DNA of 64,000 nucleotides. It comes from Mactromeris polynyma. Taxonomy: Eukaryota; Mollusca; Bivalvia; Venerida; Mactridae. Position numbers and translations under genes: made by a program. Each line of letters opens with the position of its first letter. The first letter of the stretch is position 1. Under the pieces are notes generated by a model. It made no database searches, was not told the DNA's origin, and saw only the letters and a program-made list of their open reading frames with translations. The DNA lies in NCBI GenBank assembly GCA_032209605.1, contig JASFXZ010000016.1, positions 1,488,001 to 1,552,000 of the forward strand. The letters run 5' to 3'. Positions 12,301 through 22,616 of the stretch are shown here, one piece after another.

Positions 12301-12829
12301 ATCTGTACTTTTTAAAGGTACTGAATAACTCCATGATCTTATATTAATAATAGTAGTGATAGTAATGCCTACTATGACCATACATGTGGGTATACATACG
12401 ACATCAGGGAATGTATAAAAATGGCTAATTTTCACGTCGCGTAGGTCTACTTTGTGTACTTGGACCCACTGTAGCGTCAAATGTATTACATATTTCGCGA
12501 TCACAGTTAGGATAAACAGTCTCAGATCGGCATACGGTATTATGTGGCAAGCATATTCTGAATTCAAAATATTAGGCTGTTGTTGTCCTTGAAGTTTGGA
12601 ACTGTTTTTCAGCAACATTTCGTTATGTAAGACGGTCAATTGTCTGTATAAGACAGCAAAGGGGAACAATTAACTTTCAAATGTAACATATTCAATTAAA
12701 TTGTCACGGAGAACATAATCCTTATTTGGGGTACGACCGTCTAGATGTAGGACAATAGTACTAACCGTATGAAGCTTGAATCTGGACTAGTATTTGTAAA
12801 CAAACCAACACAATGGCTGAAATGGTACT
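267..12829 (-). CDS. Gene A: IgGFc-binding-domain membrane-anchored protein (6 exons modelled, first coding exon not found)
   Basis: The modelled exons, 5' to 3' on the minus strand, are 12829-12766, 11915-11787, 10587-9830, 7783-7633, 4385-4243 and 383-267. They sum to 1362 nt (453 residues plus stop), and phases match at every junction (0-1, 1-1, 1-0, 0-1, 1-0, 0-stop). Order in the protein: hydrophobic signal peptide, IgGFc-binding-type domain of about 300 residues rich in N-glycosylation sequons, stalk of about 100 residues with two CxxC-like Cys, then a C-terminal hydrophobic segment with almost no tail. IgGFc-type domains are the N-terminal module of vertebrate mucus protein FCGBP and occur in many invertebrate secreted or surface proteins; adhesion or immune recognition here is inference. 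A start Met must lie in an upstream exon. Gene A' is its paralog and gene B a relative with extra domains. Confidence 0.72.
806..886 (-). repeat. Fragment of the same dispersed family, adjoining the Harbinger insertion
   Basis: On minus, GCTACAGGAAACGCCACATA CATAAGACAGTGCCTC...GCAGACCTCC matches 50080-50120 closely. The Harbinger element inserted immediately next to it. The duplicate locus has the same fragment at 56222-56300. Confidence 0.7.
1562..2120 (+). pseudogene. Harbinger transposase (HARBI1-like) N-terminal remnant
   Basis: It opens with MEDIQRLRLQYVAAV and continues with RRPWLHPERRRQFGIYDQLM, EDPRTFKKFL and EPLDPGLKLAATLR, typical of animal Harbinger nucleases. A small frameshift near 1925 moves the frame, and the homology continues as ATGAKYSYMQYSWWVAENTL and STPEEWKQLADGF up to a stop at 2118-2120. 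The DDE region that normally follows (GAIDGKH) is missing, so no active enzyme is encoded. Confidence 0.85.
2170..2725 (-). pseudogene. Harbinger second gene (Myb/SANT-like protein) remnant
   Basis: On minus, an ATG at 2725 begins MPRGRGKTSRARARKAAA followed by an acidic Pro/Glu-rich stretch. Further downstream (about 2300-2170) a Ser/Asp/Glu-rich segment reads SEHGENDSDSDEDPVPPSQ. These look like the N- and C-terminal linkers of the Harbinger DNA-binding partner, with the Myb domain between them deleted. Confidence 0.6.
3250..3405. repeat. Palindromic (foldback) MITE-like element, copy 1
   Basis: Arms 3283-3306 and 3352-3375 are perfect 24-nt reverse complements (GTGTTGTTTAGTATTGAATT...). 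A related copy in the right duplicate lies at 56400-56525 and an independent one at 16480-16640. Confidence 0.75.
3430..3795 (+). repeat. Tandem duplication of about 170-190 bp (left copy only)
   Basis: The block from TTTAATTGAATG through GTCGCGCAGGTGCTCTGCTC and GATCCCCTTTTTGGGATATT to AAAAAGTAAACAT occurs twice in a row. The right duplicate has it once, at about 56570-56740. The event postdates the segmental duplication. Confidence 0.85.
3709..3747 (-). repeat. Inverted terminal sequence, right arm (left duplicate)
   Basis: Ends GAAATGTTTTACCATAC and is the reverse complement of positions 1-39 with a few mismatches. A shorter second occurrence ends near 3547 because this stretch is tandemly duplicated. 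Confidence 0.7.
4243..4385 (-). CDS. Gene A exon: Cys-containing stalk
   Basis: 143 nt, acceptor gttcgcag, donor ATACG|GTAATA, phase 1 in and 0 out. It codes GVDVKYSKYK, a central segment with CxxC (CTVC) and a second Cys, and ends ASYFFNT. The right-hand paralog (57174-57316) is the same length with eight replaced residues. Reading on past the donor gives a hydrophobic stretch, but a 1-bp indel between the two copies breaks that frame just after the donor, so the downstream part is intron. Confidence 0.68.
5105..5885. repeat. C-tract minisatellite in gene A intron (short allele)
   Basis: Tandem units of about 55-60 bp: GGCGATATACGAGCTGTGTT, CATCGATTGTTCGCTTTG and a variable run of C. About 14 units by length. 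It lies in the intron between exons 7633 and 4385. The coding strand is minus, so nascent RNA would carry regularly spaced G-runs. The long open frames it creates are by-products of the unit length. Confidence 0.93.
6095..6790 (+). mobile_element. L1/Tx1-like LINE 3' fragment (left copy)
   Basis: Degenerate plus-strand coding: GDFLHYLSLRKNNR near 6130, then after stops CDFCLILPETQKHLFWEY and FWLNLQEFLKTKYIQVHLAL (6487-6723). The CxxC...ETxxHLFWE pattern is the C-terminal zinc-knuckle-like region of LINE reverse transcriptases. 5' truncated and dead. Shared with the right duplicate. Confidence 0.7.
7334..7606 (+). mobile_element. tRNA-derived SINE (left copy)
   Basis: A tRNA-like head (7334-7389) with a B-box-like GGTTCGATCCC is followed by a body (TTTCTGGAACTAGGACATCT) and a 3' hairpin region (GGAGGCGTCGCCC...GGTGGCGAC), ending ATAAATAAACGCAAAAACAAAAA. 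Other copies are at 62133-62392 (duplicate) and 32255-32394 (independent). It lies antisense in gene A, with the A-rich end about 27 bp from the exon donor at 7633. Confidence 0.75.
7633..7783 (-). CDS. Gene A exon: post-domain stalk
   Basis: 151 nt, acceptor ttcgttag, donor ACGG|GTAATG, phase 0 in and 1 out. It codes VIQISGLKYASNNTSETTT and ends CVDQVQVLTKTG. The paralogous exon in the right duplicate (62422-62572) has the same length, no indel, five replacement and three synonymous differences, while the flanking intron carries indels. That supports a real exon. A SINE ends only about 27 bp inside the following intron. Confidence 0.72.
7880..8110. repeat. TCGAACA-rich dispersed repeat
   Basis: Repeated TCGAACA/CTCGAA words (for example AGATACCTCGAAAGGTTCTT and AGATAAGTCGAACAATACAG) resemble ends of pogo/Tigger-type elements in which CTCGA words recur. 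Present in both duplicates (about 62665-62900). Family assignment is tentative. Confidence 0.35.
8725..9076. repeat. Diverged inverted repeat downstream of gene A IgGFc exon
   Basis: 8728-8780 read in reverse complement (CAGTTTGCCCAGGGTATCAT...TATGGATAG...ACCGAGGATG) matches 9032-9074 (CAATTTGCCCAGGGTAGCAC...ACCGAGGATG). The same arrangement occurs at 63505-63853. Open frames run across it on both strands, but I see no splice sites or family match that would make it coding. Confidence 0.5.
9830..10587 (-). CDS. Gene A exon: main IgGFc-binding domain
   Basis: The 758-nt exon begins after tttgtag and ends at ACAG|GTAAGC, phase 1 in and 0 out. The 252-residue product has the hallmarks of the IgGFc-binding N-terminal domain: a VFAGSRSIV segment followed by MEQLFPTWLWGTEHVV, two nearby Cys (TFCDTGGYCQ) and several N-glycosylation sequons (NET, NGS, NKT, NRS, NTT, NQT). 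It is an extracellular beta-rich module. A paralogous exon is expected just right of this window for gene A'. This is the best-supported exon of gene A. Confidence 0.82.
11201..11498. repeat. 29-bp tandem repeat, about 10 units
   Basis: The unit is close to AATCTTAGTATGCGTACATG TTCTATGAA, repeated ten times with 1-4 changes each. It lies in the gene A intron between exons 11787 and 10587. Confidence 0.93.
11690..12130. repeat. SINE-like debris around the gene A exon
   Basis: tRNA-like B-box words (GGGGCTCGAACCC near 11710; on minus, GGTTCGGAGGTTAAGAGCTCGAACC-like sequence near 12060-12090) and a repeated TTATTTTACATCGATT (about 11607 and 11945) suggest partial SINE or tandemly duplicated intron sequence. 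Boundaries are unclear. Confidence 0.35.
11787..11915 (-). CDS. Gene A exon: start of IgGFc-type domain
   Basis: 129 nt between a gacag acceptor and a TCAG|GTAAAT donor, open in phase 1-1 only. It codes DRTTYIVALLGQRI, then an Asn-rich stretch ending in QVNIS. This matches the position and style of the domain start in gene B (GRKFLVKTPPQN), meaning the first beta strands of the IgGFc-binding domain. Both other frames contain stops. It joins the 758-nt exon in frame. Confidence 0.7.
12766..12829 (-). CDS. Gene A exon: signal peptide core
   Basis: A pyrimidine-rich acceptor ending tttcag precedes 64 nt coding STISAIVLVCLQILVQIQA-SY. This is a strongly hydrophobic run followed by an A-S-Y site that suits signal peptidase. 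The donor is G|GTTAGT. Phase is 0 in and 1 out, and joining to the exon at 11915 gives ...QASYEDRTTYIV without a stop. There is no Met in this exon, so the start codon must be in a short exon further right, which I could not identify. A MITE (12910-13074) sits just upstream in the intron. Confidence 0.55.
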
Positions 12830-12909
12830 CTGAAAATGTAAGAAAGAAAATCACAAACTTTTGATACCGTAAAAAGACAGATTTAAGATACGAAACAGAT
12901 ATGAATGTA

Positions 12910-13074
12910 TAGTAAAACTTCAATAATGCGGCCACTCTTGAGACCTTTGAAAACTGGTATTATTATTGAGGTGGGCTTAATATTGAGGTTGAATACAGAG
13001 CAAAATAAGGAAATTGTGTTCCTAATTTAGTGGTGGTCTTAATATTGAGGTAGTTTATAAGTGAGGTTTTACTG
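12910..13074 (+). mobile_element. CAGTAAAACYTC MITE, copy 1
   Basis: Terminal inverted repeats AGTAAAACTTCAATAA / TTGAGG...GAGGTTTTACTG flanked by TA, typical of Tc1/mariner-superfamily MITEs. Internal GGTCTTAATATTGAGG words repeat. In the first intron of gene A. Confidence 0.75.
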
Positions 13075-13448
13075 TATATATTATCGCTTTTATTCTAATG
13101 GGTGATCTGACATTTTTCCATTTTAATTTTCAAATTAAGACAAGAACGATAAATTGCATGTATAACAATTAGATTTATGATTTTAGTATTTTGAAATTGA
13201 TTCTATATTAAAAACGAATCTTTAGATAAGTGAAACTTTTTGATCATAGCTCAATGTTCATATTTTCAATTAGTTTGTGAACAGAGTTGTGATATGATAT
13301 TAGGTCAATGTTTGTCTGCATCTCGATTTATCATACTAACTGGAAGAGATATAGCCAGACTGTGCTAACTCTTTTAAAATCCTACTTAGTGGAATGCACA
13401 GGATATTGTTCCCTCCCTTTAGACTGTAATAATAATTAAATTAATTGG

Positions 13449-14003
13449 TTGTCTAATGTGAAAACTATGCTATGTAAATATGGTTTTAACGATTGGTTTG
13501 ATAGCATATTGGATTTAAGCCCCCTTCTGTATATATTTAAACAGCGAGTTGTAGATTGTTTTATACAAGAATTGCAAGCTAAGATACAAACCTCTCCGTC
13601 TTTAGACCTTTATAAAGAAATTAAGGTTAACTTTGAATACGAAAAATACCTAGATATGATACCCAATGATTTGAAATATTTTGCCAAAAGAGTTCGCCTA
13701 TTAGCACATTCTTTAAGAATTCAGACTGGTAGATATGGTCCTAATAGAATTCCGAGAGAAGAACGATTATGTTTATATTGTTACACTAGAGACATTGAGG
13801 ACGAGTTTCATTTTGTTTGTATATGCCCATGTTATAGAGAGATTCGAAACAAGTTTTTAACATCATACTTTACAAGATTACCGTCTATGTTTAAGTTTAT
13901 AGAACTTGTTAACTCATCCGACAAATCGATTTTAATAAACTTTGCTAAATACATTATGCATTCACTAGCAAAGAGGAATTCTGTACTATTAATTAATGTT
14001 TAA
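13449..14003 (+). pseudogene. LINE reverse-transcriptase C-terminus, 5'-truncated
   Basis: A 184-residue open frame without an intact start context. It contains AHSLRIQTGRYGPNRIPREE followed by RLCLYCYTRDIEDEFHFVCI, the conserved C-terminal Cys/His region that follows the RT domain in many invertebrate LINEs (GRY...IPREERLC..C...EDEFHF...CP.Y). RT and endonuclease domains are missing. It is uninterrupted, so a fairly recent truncated insertion is likely. The element may run to the TTCTG repeats near 14525-14550. Confidence 0.75.
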
Positions 14004-14524
14004 TAGCTGTTTTTTGTGTCGACCTCACCACGGCAAGTGCATTTATTGTTTAAGTGCATTTATTGTTTATCTGTATAACCTTGTACATGTGTATATATAT
14101 ATATACACTGAAGATAATAATGACAAATACATATGATACTGTTTTCTATGATTAATGTACTATAAATATATCTGTCTTGTTCTTTTAAAATTGATGAACT
14201 CAGCAGACCAATTTATCAAACTAGACTAAATACACCAAATATTCGATTTCAAAGTGAAACACCTAACATTATCTGTAAAAATAGTGAACAAGCTTGTCCT
14301 CGTTCTTTTATGATTCCTGTTGTTTTGTTCATCTTTCCACAATCTATGTGAATAATACATGAGTAACAACTATTACATTTTTTTTATATATTTATTTATA
14401 TTTTGTATTTTTCTTCCTTCTCCAACTCAAATTGTTAATACTATGTCACGTGATTTATTGTATTGTATATTTTGTGATGAACATGACTATGTAAAATGTA
14501 CACGTCTTTCAAATAAACTTATGT

Positions 14525-14552
14525 TCTCTTCTGTTCTGTTCTGTTCTTTATA
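14525..14552 (+). repeat. TTCTG short tandem repeat, possible LINE 3' tail
   Basis: CTCTTCTGTTCTGTTCTGTTC follows AAATAAACTTATG. Many non-LTR elements end in a short tandem repeat, so this may be the 3' terminus of the LINE at 13449. Confidence 0.5.
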
Positions 14553-15717
14553 TAAAACGAGAAAGTTAAGTACAAGACAAGACTGAGGGTTACATTCGCG
14601 CATTCAGTAATCACAGACGACGCATGGTTTTCATTTTTTGGCGAAATTAAAACTTTTAAACGGTTTTTGCACATAAATGTTTATTTTCAAAAGCGAACGT
14701 CTTACATCTATGGACTTGAAGTTGACAAGTTAGGAGGCTTGTCAGCGTTGTTTTACGACATATAACTGAAAACGAAACATAAGGTCACTAATGATGAAAA
14801 ACTAATAGTATTCAGGACCATCCTAACATCTCTGTTGGAAGAGTGCACTACGTTGTAATTCGTATTTAACTTAGTTTAATATTTACAGTGAAAATGCATT
14901 TCAGTTGTACAGTACAGGAACTCATTCTAAATTTGTTACATTCAAAATCCTTTTGCGACATTCCGTACACGCTGAGTTACAGTCGCGAATGTACAAACTT
15001 GATGAAATTCAGACTTGGACTTTAAAATATTAAAGTTTCTTTTTTGCTCCTACATTATTCTGACAATTCTGTTAAATGTATTAGTTTACCGGCTCATATA
15101 AGCAAATGTGTAATATACATAGTATTACACAAACTCCACGCACCGTGTTTTTTAAATCGATAAATTCGTTACATGTAGCCAATAGCCAATATACAAACTT
15201 TCGTGTAGAAATGTTATTCGTTAATAAAAAAGTGCACACTCATAAGTTTTGTTAAGTGTATATCGTGTTTTAAGTGACAATACAGTAAGCATGTATTGAT
15301 CTATCATAGACAATTCGTAGTATACGTTCGAAATTGTATATACTTCACAATTGTCTATCAGCTACTTTAAGTAGTGTCATTCCAATGAACTTGACCCTAA
15401 ATATGAACTGCTATATCCAACTTAATTAGTGTTGTAAGAATAGACCTACTCTTAAGTATACAGCGAGATAAAAATCAAAGAGTTGGTTTCAAAAGAAGTA
15501 AGACGACTCATCCCTGCGTACATATGGCTTATTAATTGAAACGAAACACAGTAATTACTATGAAAGTCAGTAAACGTGGTCCAGCAAAGTCTAGTGATAT
15601 AAATTAGAGCACCCGCATAAACAATTAACACACTTTCTGATTGGTCGCTCGACCATTATTATTATAATCACATAACTTACGGCGCGGGAGGGAATATAAC
15701 CTATGCATTATTTCTCG

Positions 15718-15735
15718 TAATCCACTAGTGGATTA
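15718..15735. promoter_or_regulatory. 18-bp perfect palindrome with homeobox-type half sites
   Basis: TAATCCACTAGTGGATTA is a perfect palindrome made of two inverted TAATCC words (bicoid/Otx-type core). Within 25 bp downstream lies an octamer ATGCAAAT (POU type), and about 75 bp upstream a reverse CCAAT (ATTGG). Regulatory role is inference. Confidence 0.4.
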
Positions 15736-15794
15736 TTTATGCAAATTAGGGCCGCATCACATATTAATACGCGCTGTCAGAAATCCAAACAAAC

Positions 15795-15908
15795 ATGGCC
15801 GACTTTCGCGTATCGGTCTACGACAAATATGTAGCAGTTTGCGATCGTCTAAATTTCAAACAGCTTCATAAACGAAAGTTTAATCGAATTCTAACCATTG
15901 CGAGCTAA
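15795..15908 (+). CDS. Small ORF (37 aa) after the palindromic patch, unproven
   Basis: ATG in a good context (AACATGG) opens MADFRVSVYDKYVAVCDRLN and ends at TAA. No recognised family, no signal peptide and no splice donor seen. It is listed because it lies about 60 bp after the promoter-like palindrome and octamer. It could be the start of a longer spliced gene or transposon ORF, or chance. Confidence 0.2.
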   Translation: MADFRVSVYDKYVAVCDRLNFKQLHKRKFNRILTIAS

Positions 15909-16479
15909 ATACGTACTTCAAAACCGATGCGAGTGCACATTTCAGCTTGTCGAGGTATCAGCACTTGGTTCGCTGTCCATCATCTGGACCATAGTGGAAC
16001 TTTTTATGTGAACATCTAGTAGAATAGACCACACGCTGTTGCAATCCATCTTCAGAGAAAACGTGTACGAATGATTGACAGCGACTCACAGTGACACATA
16101 TCCAACAATGTCAACGTTACATATCTGTTTATCTACGTTCAGTCAAGTAACTCCGATTAGTTTACTCTAGAATTGACTCAGTAACGTCACGGCGTTATGT
16201 CGTCACAATAGCGCGTGTGCGCTTAATTTTGAACTTCTTCAATGTTTTCCTGAAAACTATTGTAAATTATTGATCATGTGGTTTATTGTTTGTTTCGTAT
16301 TAAGTTTCAGTATAGGTCGACATTGTATCCGGTTTAATTATCGGTATTAATCGTCGTTTTTAATTTTTGAAAATCTTTGGAACTATTTTTTCTCGACCGA
16401 ATCACTAAAGTCAATGCAGGGGACGCTAGAGAAACGAGTCTATGTGATTTTTTAGTTTTAAGCCCGTTTACAAGTTATG

Positions 16480-16640
16480 TGATAAATAGAATCTAGCATT
16501 CGTGTTCATATTTTATTGAATTTATTAAACTCGTCGGTGAAAATGATATAATGTTCGGCAAAGCCTCGCATAATATCATTTTGACCGACTCGTTCAATAA
16601 ATTCAATAAAACATGAGCACTCATGTTAGATCCTCTATTA
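16480..16640. repeat. Palindromic MITE-like element, independent copy 3
   Basis: Long imperfect hairpin. Left arm TTATTGAATTTATTAAACTC... (from about 16512) pairs with CTCGTTCAATAAATTCAATA... (to about 16613). The flanks GTGATAAATAGAAT and GATCCTCTATTAATTATT resemble those of copies 1 and 2, so this is a dispersed family. Confidence 0.7.
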
Positions 16641-16837
16641 ATTATTGATATAAACAGTGAATGAATACAACAATACAAACGCCATCGTATAAATCATTTC
16701 GTTATTCAACTTTTCTGAAAATATTAATCCACTTTGAAATTTACGACACACTAACAACAATCCTGAAACCTCCAGTCATAAAACAGTAATATATGGTATA
16801 ACCTCTTCAAAAGAAAACTTAGTGACTAACAGATATA

Positions 16838-16994
16838 CAGTAAATCTGAATAATAAGATCACTCTTCGGACCCTTGAAAACTGGTCTTCTAACTTGAGAT
16901 GGTCCTAATATTGAGGTTGAAAAAGAGCAAAACCGTGATTCTTAATTTTATTGCGGTCCTATTATTGAGGTGGTCTTTAAGTGAGTGTTTACTG
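16838..16994 (+). mobile_element. CAGTAAAACYTC MITE, copy 2
   Basis: Starts CAGTAAATCTGAATAATAAG and ends AGTGAGTGTTTACTG between TA dinucleotides. The interior matches the other copies (GAAAACTGGTCTT, AATATTGAGGTTGAA). Confidence 0.75.
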
Positions 16995-19900
16995 TATATG
17001 TACCGTATTCAAGGCTCGCTACTGTCTACCTCCGGGGAAATTCTGATACTGGCGCCCGCGAATACAAGGAAAACAATGACAGGATTTAAAGGTACATATA
17101 TTTATTTGACTAATTATCGTTAGTAGCTGTTATAAATATGAGAAAATCACTTGCAATTGTTTGCATATAGTTTTACTCTACAATACTGCGTTGTCATTTT
17201 TTTCGCAAAACCACAACTACAAGCATCCGGTACCGGTATTTTCTCTCCTGACCTACGCGCCGAAATTTCTTAATTGGACTCGTGTTTTGCAGTTCCATGA
17301 AACTTTTAAGAATAGTTGGGTGGTCTGATGCCAAAGTGAAATAACCCACATTTTCATGAATATTGAGTTATCTACTCCTTGTTACTGTTCAAAAGGGGAT
17401 TTTTATTTTGGTCTAGTTTCCAGCTTTCTAAGAGGTCTGCAGAGATTAGCACGAACATTATTTCAAGTTTTGAGGTGAAGGACGCATGACAAAAAATTTC
17501 AAAACTGCTAATAAATATCATTTGGAACTAAATCACAATTTATGGCTATATCACCAAATAACAGCATGAATAATTCGTATGTTGTCTAGAAATTATCGAC
17601 TTCAATGGGAAATCTAAAATACTTCAAAGTCAATTTTTTCAAAATGACTTATGTGAGGCTTAGTTCCTTTTGGCATCAGACCACGCAGTTACAATGCGAT
17701 GTTTCAGAGTATGTCTGTGTGAAGGCATTTACTTGCCATTTAAGCAATATTATGACTATTACGTCTGACTTCAATTTATCTAAAATTAAATATAGTTTGT
17801 ACATTTTAAAACTAAACTAAACTGGATATTTGTTTGGGAACATCGCATGACTACAACAACATACGAGATTTCACGGGAGAGAAAACCTTGCGATATATCG
17901 GCTTCATATCGGAGCCCTGTATGTAGAGGCTTGTCCGTTGAAACTAGAAATGTATTAACCTGTATTTGTCGAAAAAAGGAGTCTCTTTCTACCTGTTCTA
18001 CCTATATTTTTCTGGCATGCACATAACTTAGATAAAAGGTAATTCCATAAGCATGTGTGCAACAATTATCTCAAGAGGGTAAAACTTTAAAGTTGTTTTT
18101 CCAAAAAAGACGAAAAACAAGCTACGTGGTTGTAGAAAAAAGGTGACGTTATATCATCCTGTTAAGGAAATCCATATCAAACATGGACTTTCAATTTGAT
18201 TCCCTTGTGAGCGATATCCAGCAACATGTCACCAACAAACGTTGAAACTAATATGACACGGATGTATCAGGAAGTATCCGGGAGACGACAGCAGTTCTGC
18301 GAATGCTATATTTATTCATTAGGCAATGGAACATAATGAGCAGGACGGTCATGCGGATAATCTTCTCTTGTCTCACTCTATCGAGAATATTACTGATTTG
18401 TTGGTTTCCATGTTCCACATTTCTCACTTTAAAGATGTATCTGGCTCATCTGAACATAAAATGTTTGAATTGGCTTCATCCAGTCTTGTTGTTACGTTGT
18501 CTAAACATCTCTAATAAGAACCATTGCCATGTATAATCGATTGAAAATATATTTTCTTACCATATTATTAACAGACAAAACTTGTAAAATACCCTTACTG
18601 TTAAAAAAACTGTTTTTTTTTCAATTTTATGATGTACAAACATCTTTCTCTTAGACATACGGATCAATACATTATGAGTTCATTCTTTGTTAATGCAGGT
18701 TTATTGATATTTTGACTATTGGAAATATATTTTTCATGTTTGTTTAGGTAAACAAATGAACAAAAAGTGAGCATAATATTACATTAAACATATGCTCTTG
18801 TTTGTGATTTGATACGATATACCGCGACCCATGGTTTTAGGTATCAACCAAAATGGCCGTTCCATCGTTTTATAAGGAAGGCATAATACGAACAGTTTAA
18901 AAGATCATAATACTGATAGTTGTTTCTTAAACATGTGTTCATTAGTCAAACTCCCGTACCCGTAGCGTGTCCAGTATATGATGTCTCCGAGTACGGGTCT
19001 CCCCTTATCCCTAGACTCCGGTATTAGGGGGATCCGTGCCCCTAACCACAGCCTAATTATTAACATTGTTGGTAGTTGAATGTCACACATTCTGATAATA
19101 CAGTAAGAAACTTTTGAATTCCGGGTACTACAAATACGCAACAACACGGTCGTTATTTTTTAAACTATGAATAGATTCATGAAATTCTAAATTCTGTTTC
19201 ATGTGTTTTCTATTAAGTACGTTTGATAAATAAGTCGAAACTAGACAGGAAGCGTATCATGATTTGTATTCCATTTAGTGTCATACTGTTATCGGAATAA
19301 AAAGTTTTTTTCCAACTATAAAAACGGAAGTATTCCAATTTTTATAAACGACCGCACTGCACCAGTACATTAAATAACCTCCCTATTATATGTGCAAATT
19401 TTAAAAACCTGTTTAAATTAATGAAGTGTTACACCTGCACAAAATATTTTAAAAGTAATTGTTGTAAGTTTATTTTTAGTATCCGGAAACACACGAAGAC
19501 TTACCCGAACATTGTCGAAATTGGCCGAATGCGATATCTGCGATTTGATCCTTTACCAAGGATGTGTAGCATCAAAGTACTGTGAGTGCTAATATATACA
19601 TCTGTATTGTGTAGAATCATAGTAAAAGGGATTCTTTTAGGACGAATTGTTTGGTATAGTTCGCTGTGTCGACATTGCAGAATCATATTGCTCAGAAGTA
19701 CTATTTAGAATGGTTGTTTGATAGGCGGTAAAGGGAACCGCTATAAAATACATGTCTCGACTTCTATTTTAGATATATATCAATATAAGTAAAAATATTT
19801 TCAACAAAAAATTCAACTTTCTTATTCAACATGCCATCCAGTTCATTTTACTTTCACTTTCTACAAAATCTACTTAACTTTTTAACGTAACTTTTTATAA

Positions 19901-22616
19901 ATTTTCAATAGGAGATTTTCATAGGACATGTTTTTGAAACAAATTAACAAACATGAACTTTTATATTGTTTTGTCATGGTTTGTTTTTGTCTTCAGTTAT
20001 GCTGTATATACAAATTGCAACAAATATGCTTGATTCAGATTGCGCCGTTTTGAAAGGCATTCCTTGTTTTATAGAATACATTCAGAAAAAATTATTTTCT
20101 ATTCAAAACATAGCAAAATGCAGATGTGTTGTATTTTTATCGGGTTTTTCATCATCGAAATCGTTCGACAACATGAGCATATCTAGAGTTGCTAATTTTG
20201 GCAACCGTACTGAGTACATAGCCAGACGCGCTAAGGCGCGCTGTGGCGCGTATGTTAAAATGTCAATTTGCAGTACGTGAAAAAAGCGATCGAGCAATCG
20301 TAAAGGAACAACCAATCGCTAACGTTTTAAGAAGGTAGTGAGCGAAGAAAACTAAAAGGGCGGACGGGCAAGCGGTGATTATATGTTTTTTGTATATTAT
20401 CGTAATTTCTTCTTTCTATTCAGATATTTGTATCAATAAAGGGGCTGTACGTAGTAAAGAGATTTCCGTTAAATTTATACAGAAAATAAAGAAACTGACG
20501 ATTTCCTGGCCACGAATATTTGGAACAATCGGAAATCATATATTTTTTAGTTATGAACAGTGAGCAATCGGCCAATTAAAATTTTAGCAGTCACATATTG
20601 CAATTAATTACTTCCAGCTATTCAATCATTACTATTGAAATATTCATAAATTTCCGTCGAACTTTCGTCAAAAACAATTGTTTGTTAAAATATTACAATT
20701 ATCTCAAAAAATGAAACTTCCAATGATAACGGTGTACCAGTAATTAGAGCGTGCAGCAGTTCGGATATCCAACGATTCAATAAGGCCATAGTTTGTTTTC
20801 GGCGCAGCCGTACTAACATGGTTTTGCTATTTGCATATCAGAGTTGTGTAAACCAATCAAATATCACGTTAACCACCAAGGCAATTTCTAATCAACCAAA
20901 CAACGTTTGAAACCTTGACGCTGATTGCTTAACATTTCGATAAAGTGTACGTTACCTTACCGAAATCCACTGAATTTCGGTGATTAACCGAAATCCATTT
21001 CGTATCTGGAGTGACCAGCAATATAATCATATCTGGATTTGTTTATGTTGCTCAACAAATCTTAACCTTCAAATAGCGCCGACCATCTTTTTCAAGATAT
21101 GTCATGTTTATTTTTGTTAAGCGTCAACCTTGGTTTCCGAATTCTATCTACTTATTTGGAAAAAACACACAAAGTCATTTCGAAAAAAACGCAAAGTCGG
21201 ATAATAGACGATGTATCATTTCACATGTTTTAATGAGGTTAACATGATAAAAATATAACTAATAACTTGTTTCTTTATAAACCATTAGAAGTCTAATATA
21301 AAAAAAAATAGTTTTCACTCACAATTTTCAAACATGCAAGTTAACAAAATATTGACAAAAACATACACAAATACAACTTTAACCAACGAAAATGTTTTGT
21401 TTTTTTTGGTTCAAAGAGCTCAAAACCTAGGCTCACGCGGACGCTTAACAAAAATATAAAACGGCATGGCCTTATACATATGACGTCTCCTTTTTCGATG
21501 ATCCGCGAACGGGCTTTGTCGCCATTCTTCTAGATATCTCGAGAAAACTTGTAAACCTGCTTGCAATTTGGATGATCGCGTTTTTTTTTAATTATACATT
21601 ATGTGTATATATATAAATACTCACACATATTATCTAATATAAATAATATTATATATACATCTAATAAGAAGCATATCCACTTACTAGTATTGGTTTCTCC
21701 ATTTCTGCGTTATTCACGTGACTCTAATGTGTTCAAGGCGCTAACAGCGTCCGTATCTAAACACAGTTTGCTGCTAACTAATCGCAGAATTCAAAATTCA
21801 AACCTAAAAGCTCGGCGAACACAATAAATTATTCAACAGTTGTACAGGTACTTTATGAAATTAATACTAAAATATTCCATAAGCATAAACTGTCAGCAAC
21901 TTCCATTTCCAAACGCTGTGTTCATTCTGTTTTATCTCTACGCTTGAATAGGCATCGTTAAAATTATATATATTTTGTATGCTTACAGTCAATCCATCGT
22001 TTGTTTCATTTTATTCCGAATCTATCGATATTGGCCTTCTATAGCATTATATATTCTCCAAATCGCGCGATCCGGTCAATTTTAAATAACTATTATTCGT
22101 GTAATTGACATGTATTAATTCGGAGTTTCCCGTTTCTTTCAGTAAAACTGCTAAAATGCTATCAATTCATCGTTCTGTGTATATAACGTTGAGCTCTGGA
22201 GACAGTTTGTTGACATTTTGGTTATAAAACTAATGAAATATTTCGGTTAATAAGCAGCGAACGGAACTTTACAGCCCTAATGTCAATTTGTTGCTGAGTT
22301 TTCCTTTCTCTTCCGGTTGTGATTTATCACGCCGATATTAATTAAATAAACATCATCCAATATTTTATTAAAATTTACAACTGCGACTCAGTGATAAAAC
22401 AAGGGTTTATAGCTTTTAAACATGTGCGTGTTTCGTTTTTTTGAAAGGACGCTTTTGATGGGTAATGTTGGTTCTGTACTGGAACGTTTTACACAATCTA
22501 GTTGGTGTCTAAAGTTTATTTACAGAACGAAATGGGGTACAATCCTCCGTTCCCATTTTGAAGCGTTGATAATATTCTAGCAATCAATTTTAGTACGTCC
22601 TTTAAATATGCACATA
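16995..22616. other. Non-coding stretch between MITE copies 2 and 3
   Basis: AT-rich sequence with many short homopolymer runs. Apart from the degenerate segment at 18182 I see no exon with paired splice sites and protein-like content. A CpG-bearing patch at 20200-20340 has GCGC words but no gene attached. Confidence 0.5.
18182..18514 (+). pseudogene. Degenerate coding-like segment of unknown origin
   Basis: Short frames follow one another on plus: MDFQFDSLVSDIQQHVTNKR, then MYQEVSGRRQQFC, then a 62-residue frame EHNEQDGHADNLLLSHSIEN to a stop. Composition is more protein-like than the surroundings, suggesting a decayed gene or mobile-element ORF. I do not recognise it. Confidence 0.25.

Noticed and set aside
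12274..12669. 131-codon minus frame in gene A between signal and IgGFc exons
   Set aside because: No acceptor/donor pair in compatible phase. The signal exon joins directly to 11915 in frame, so it is not needed.
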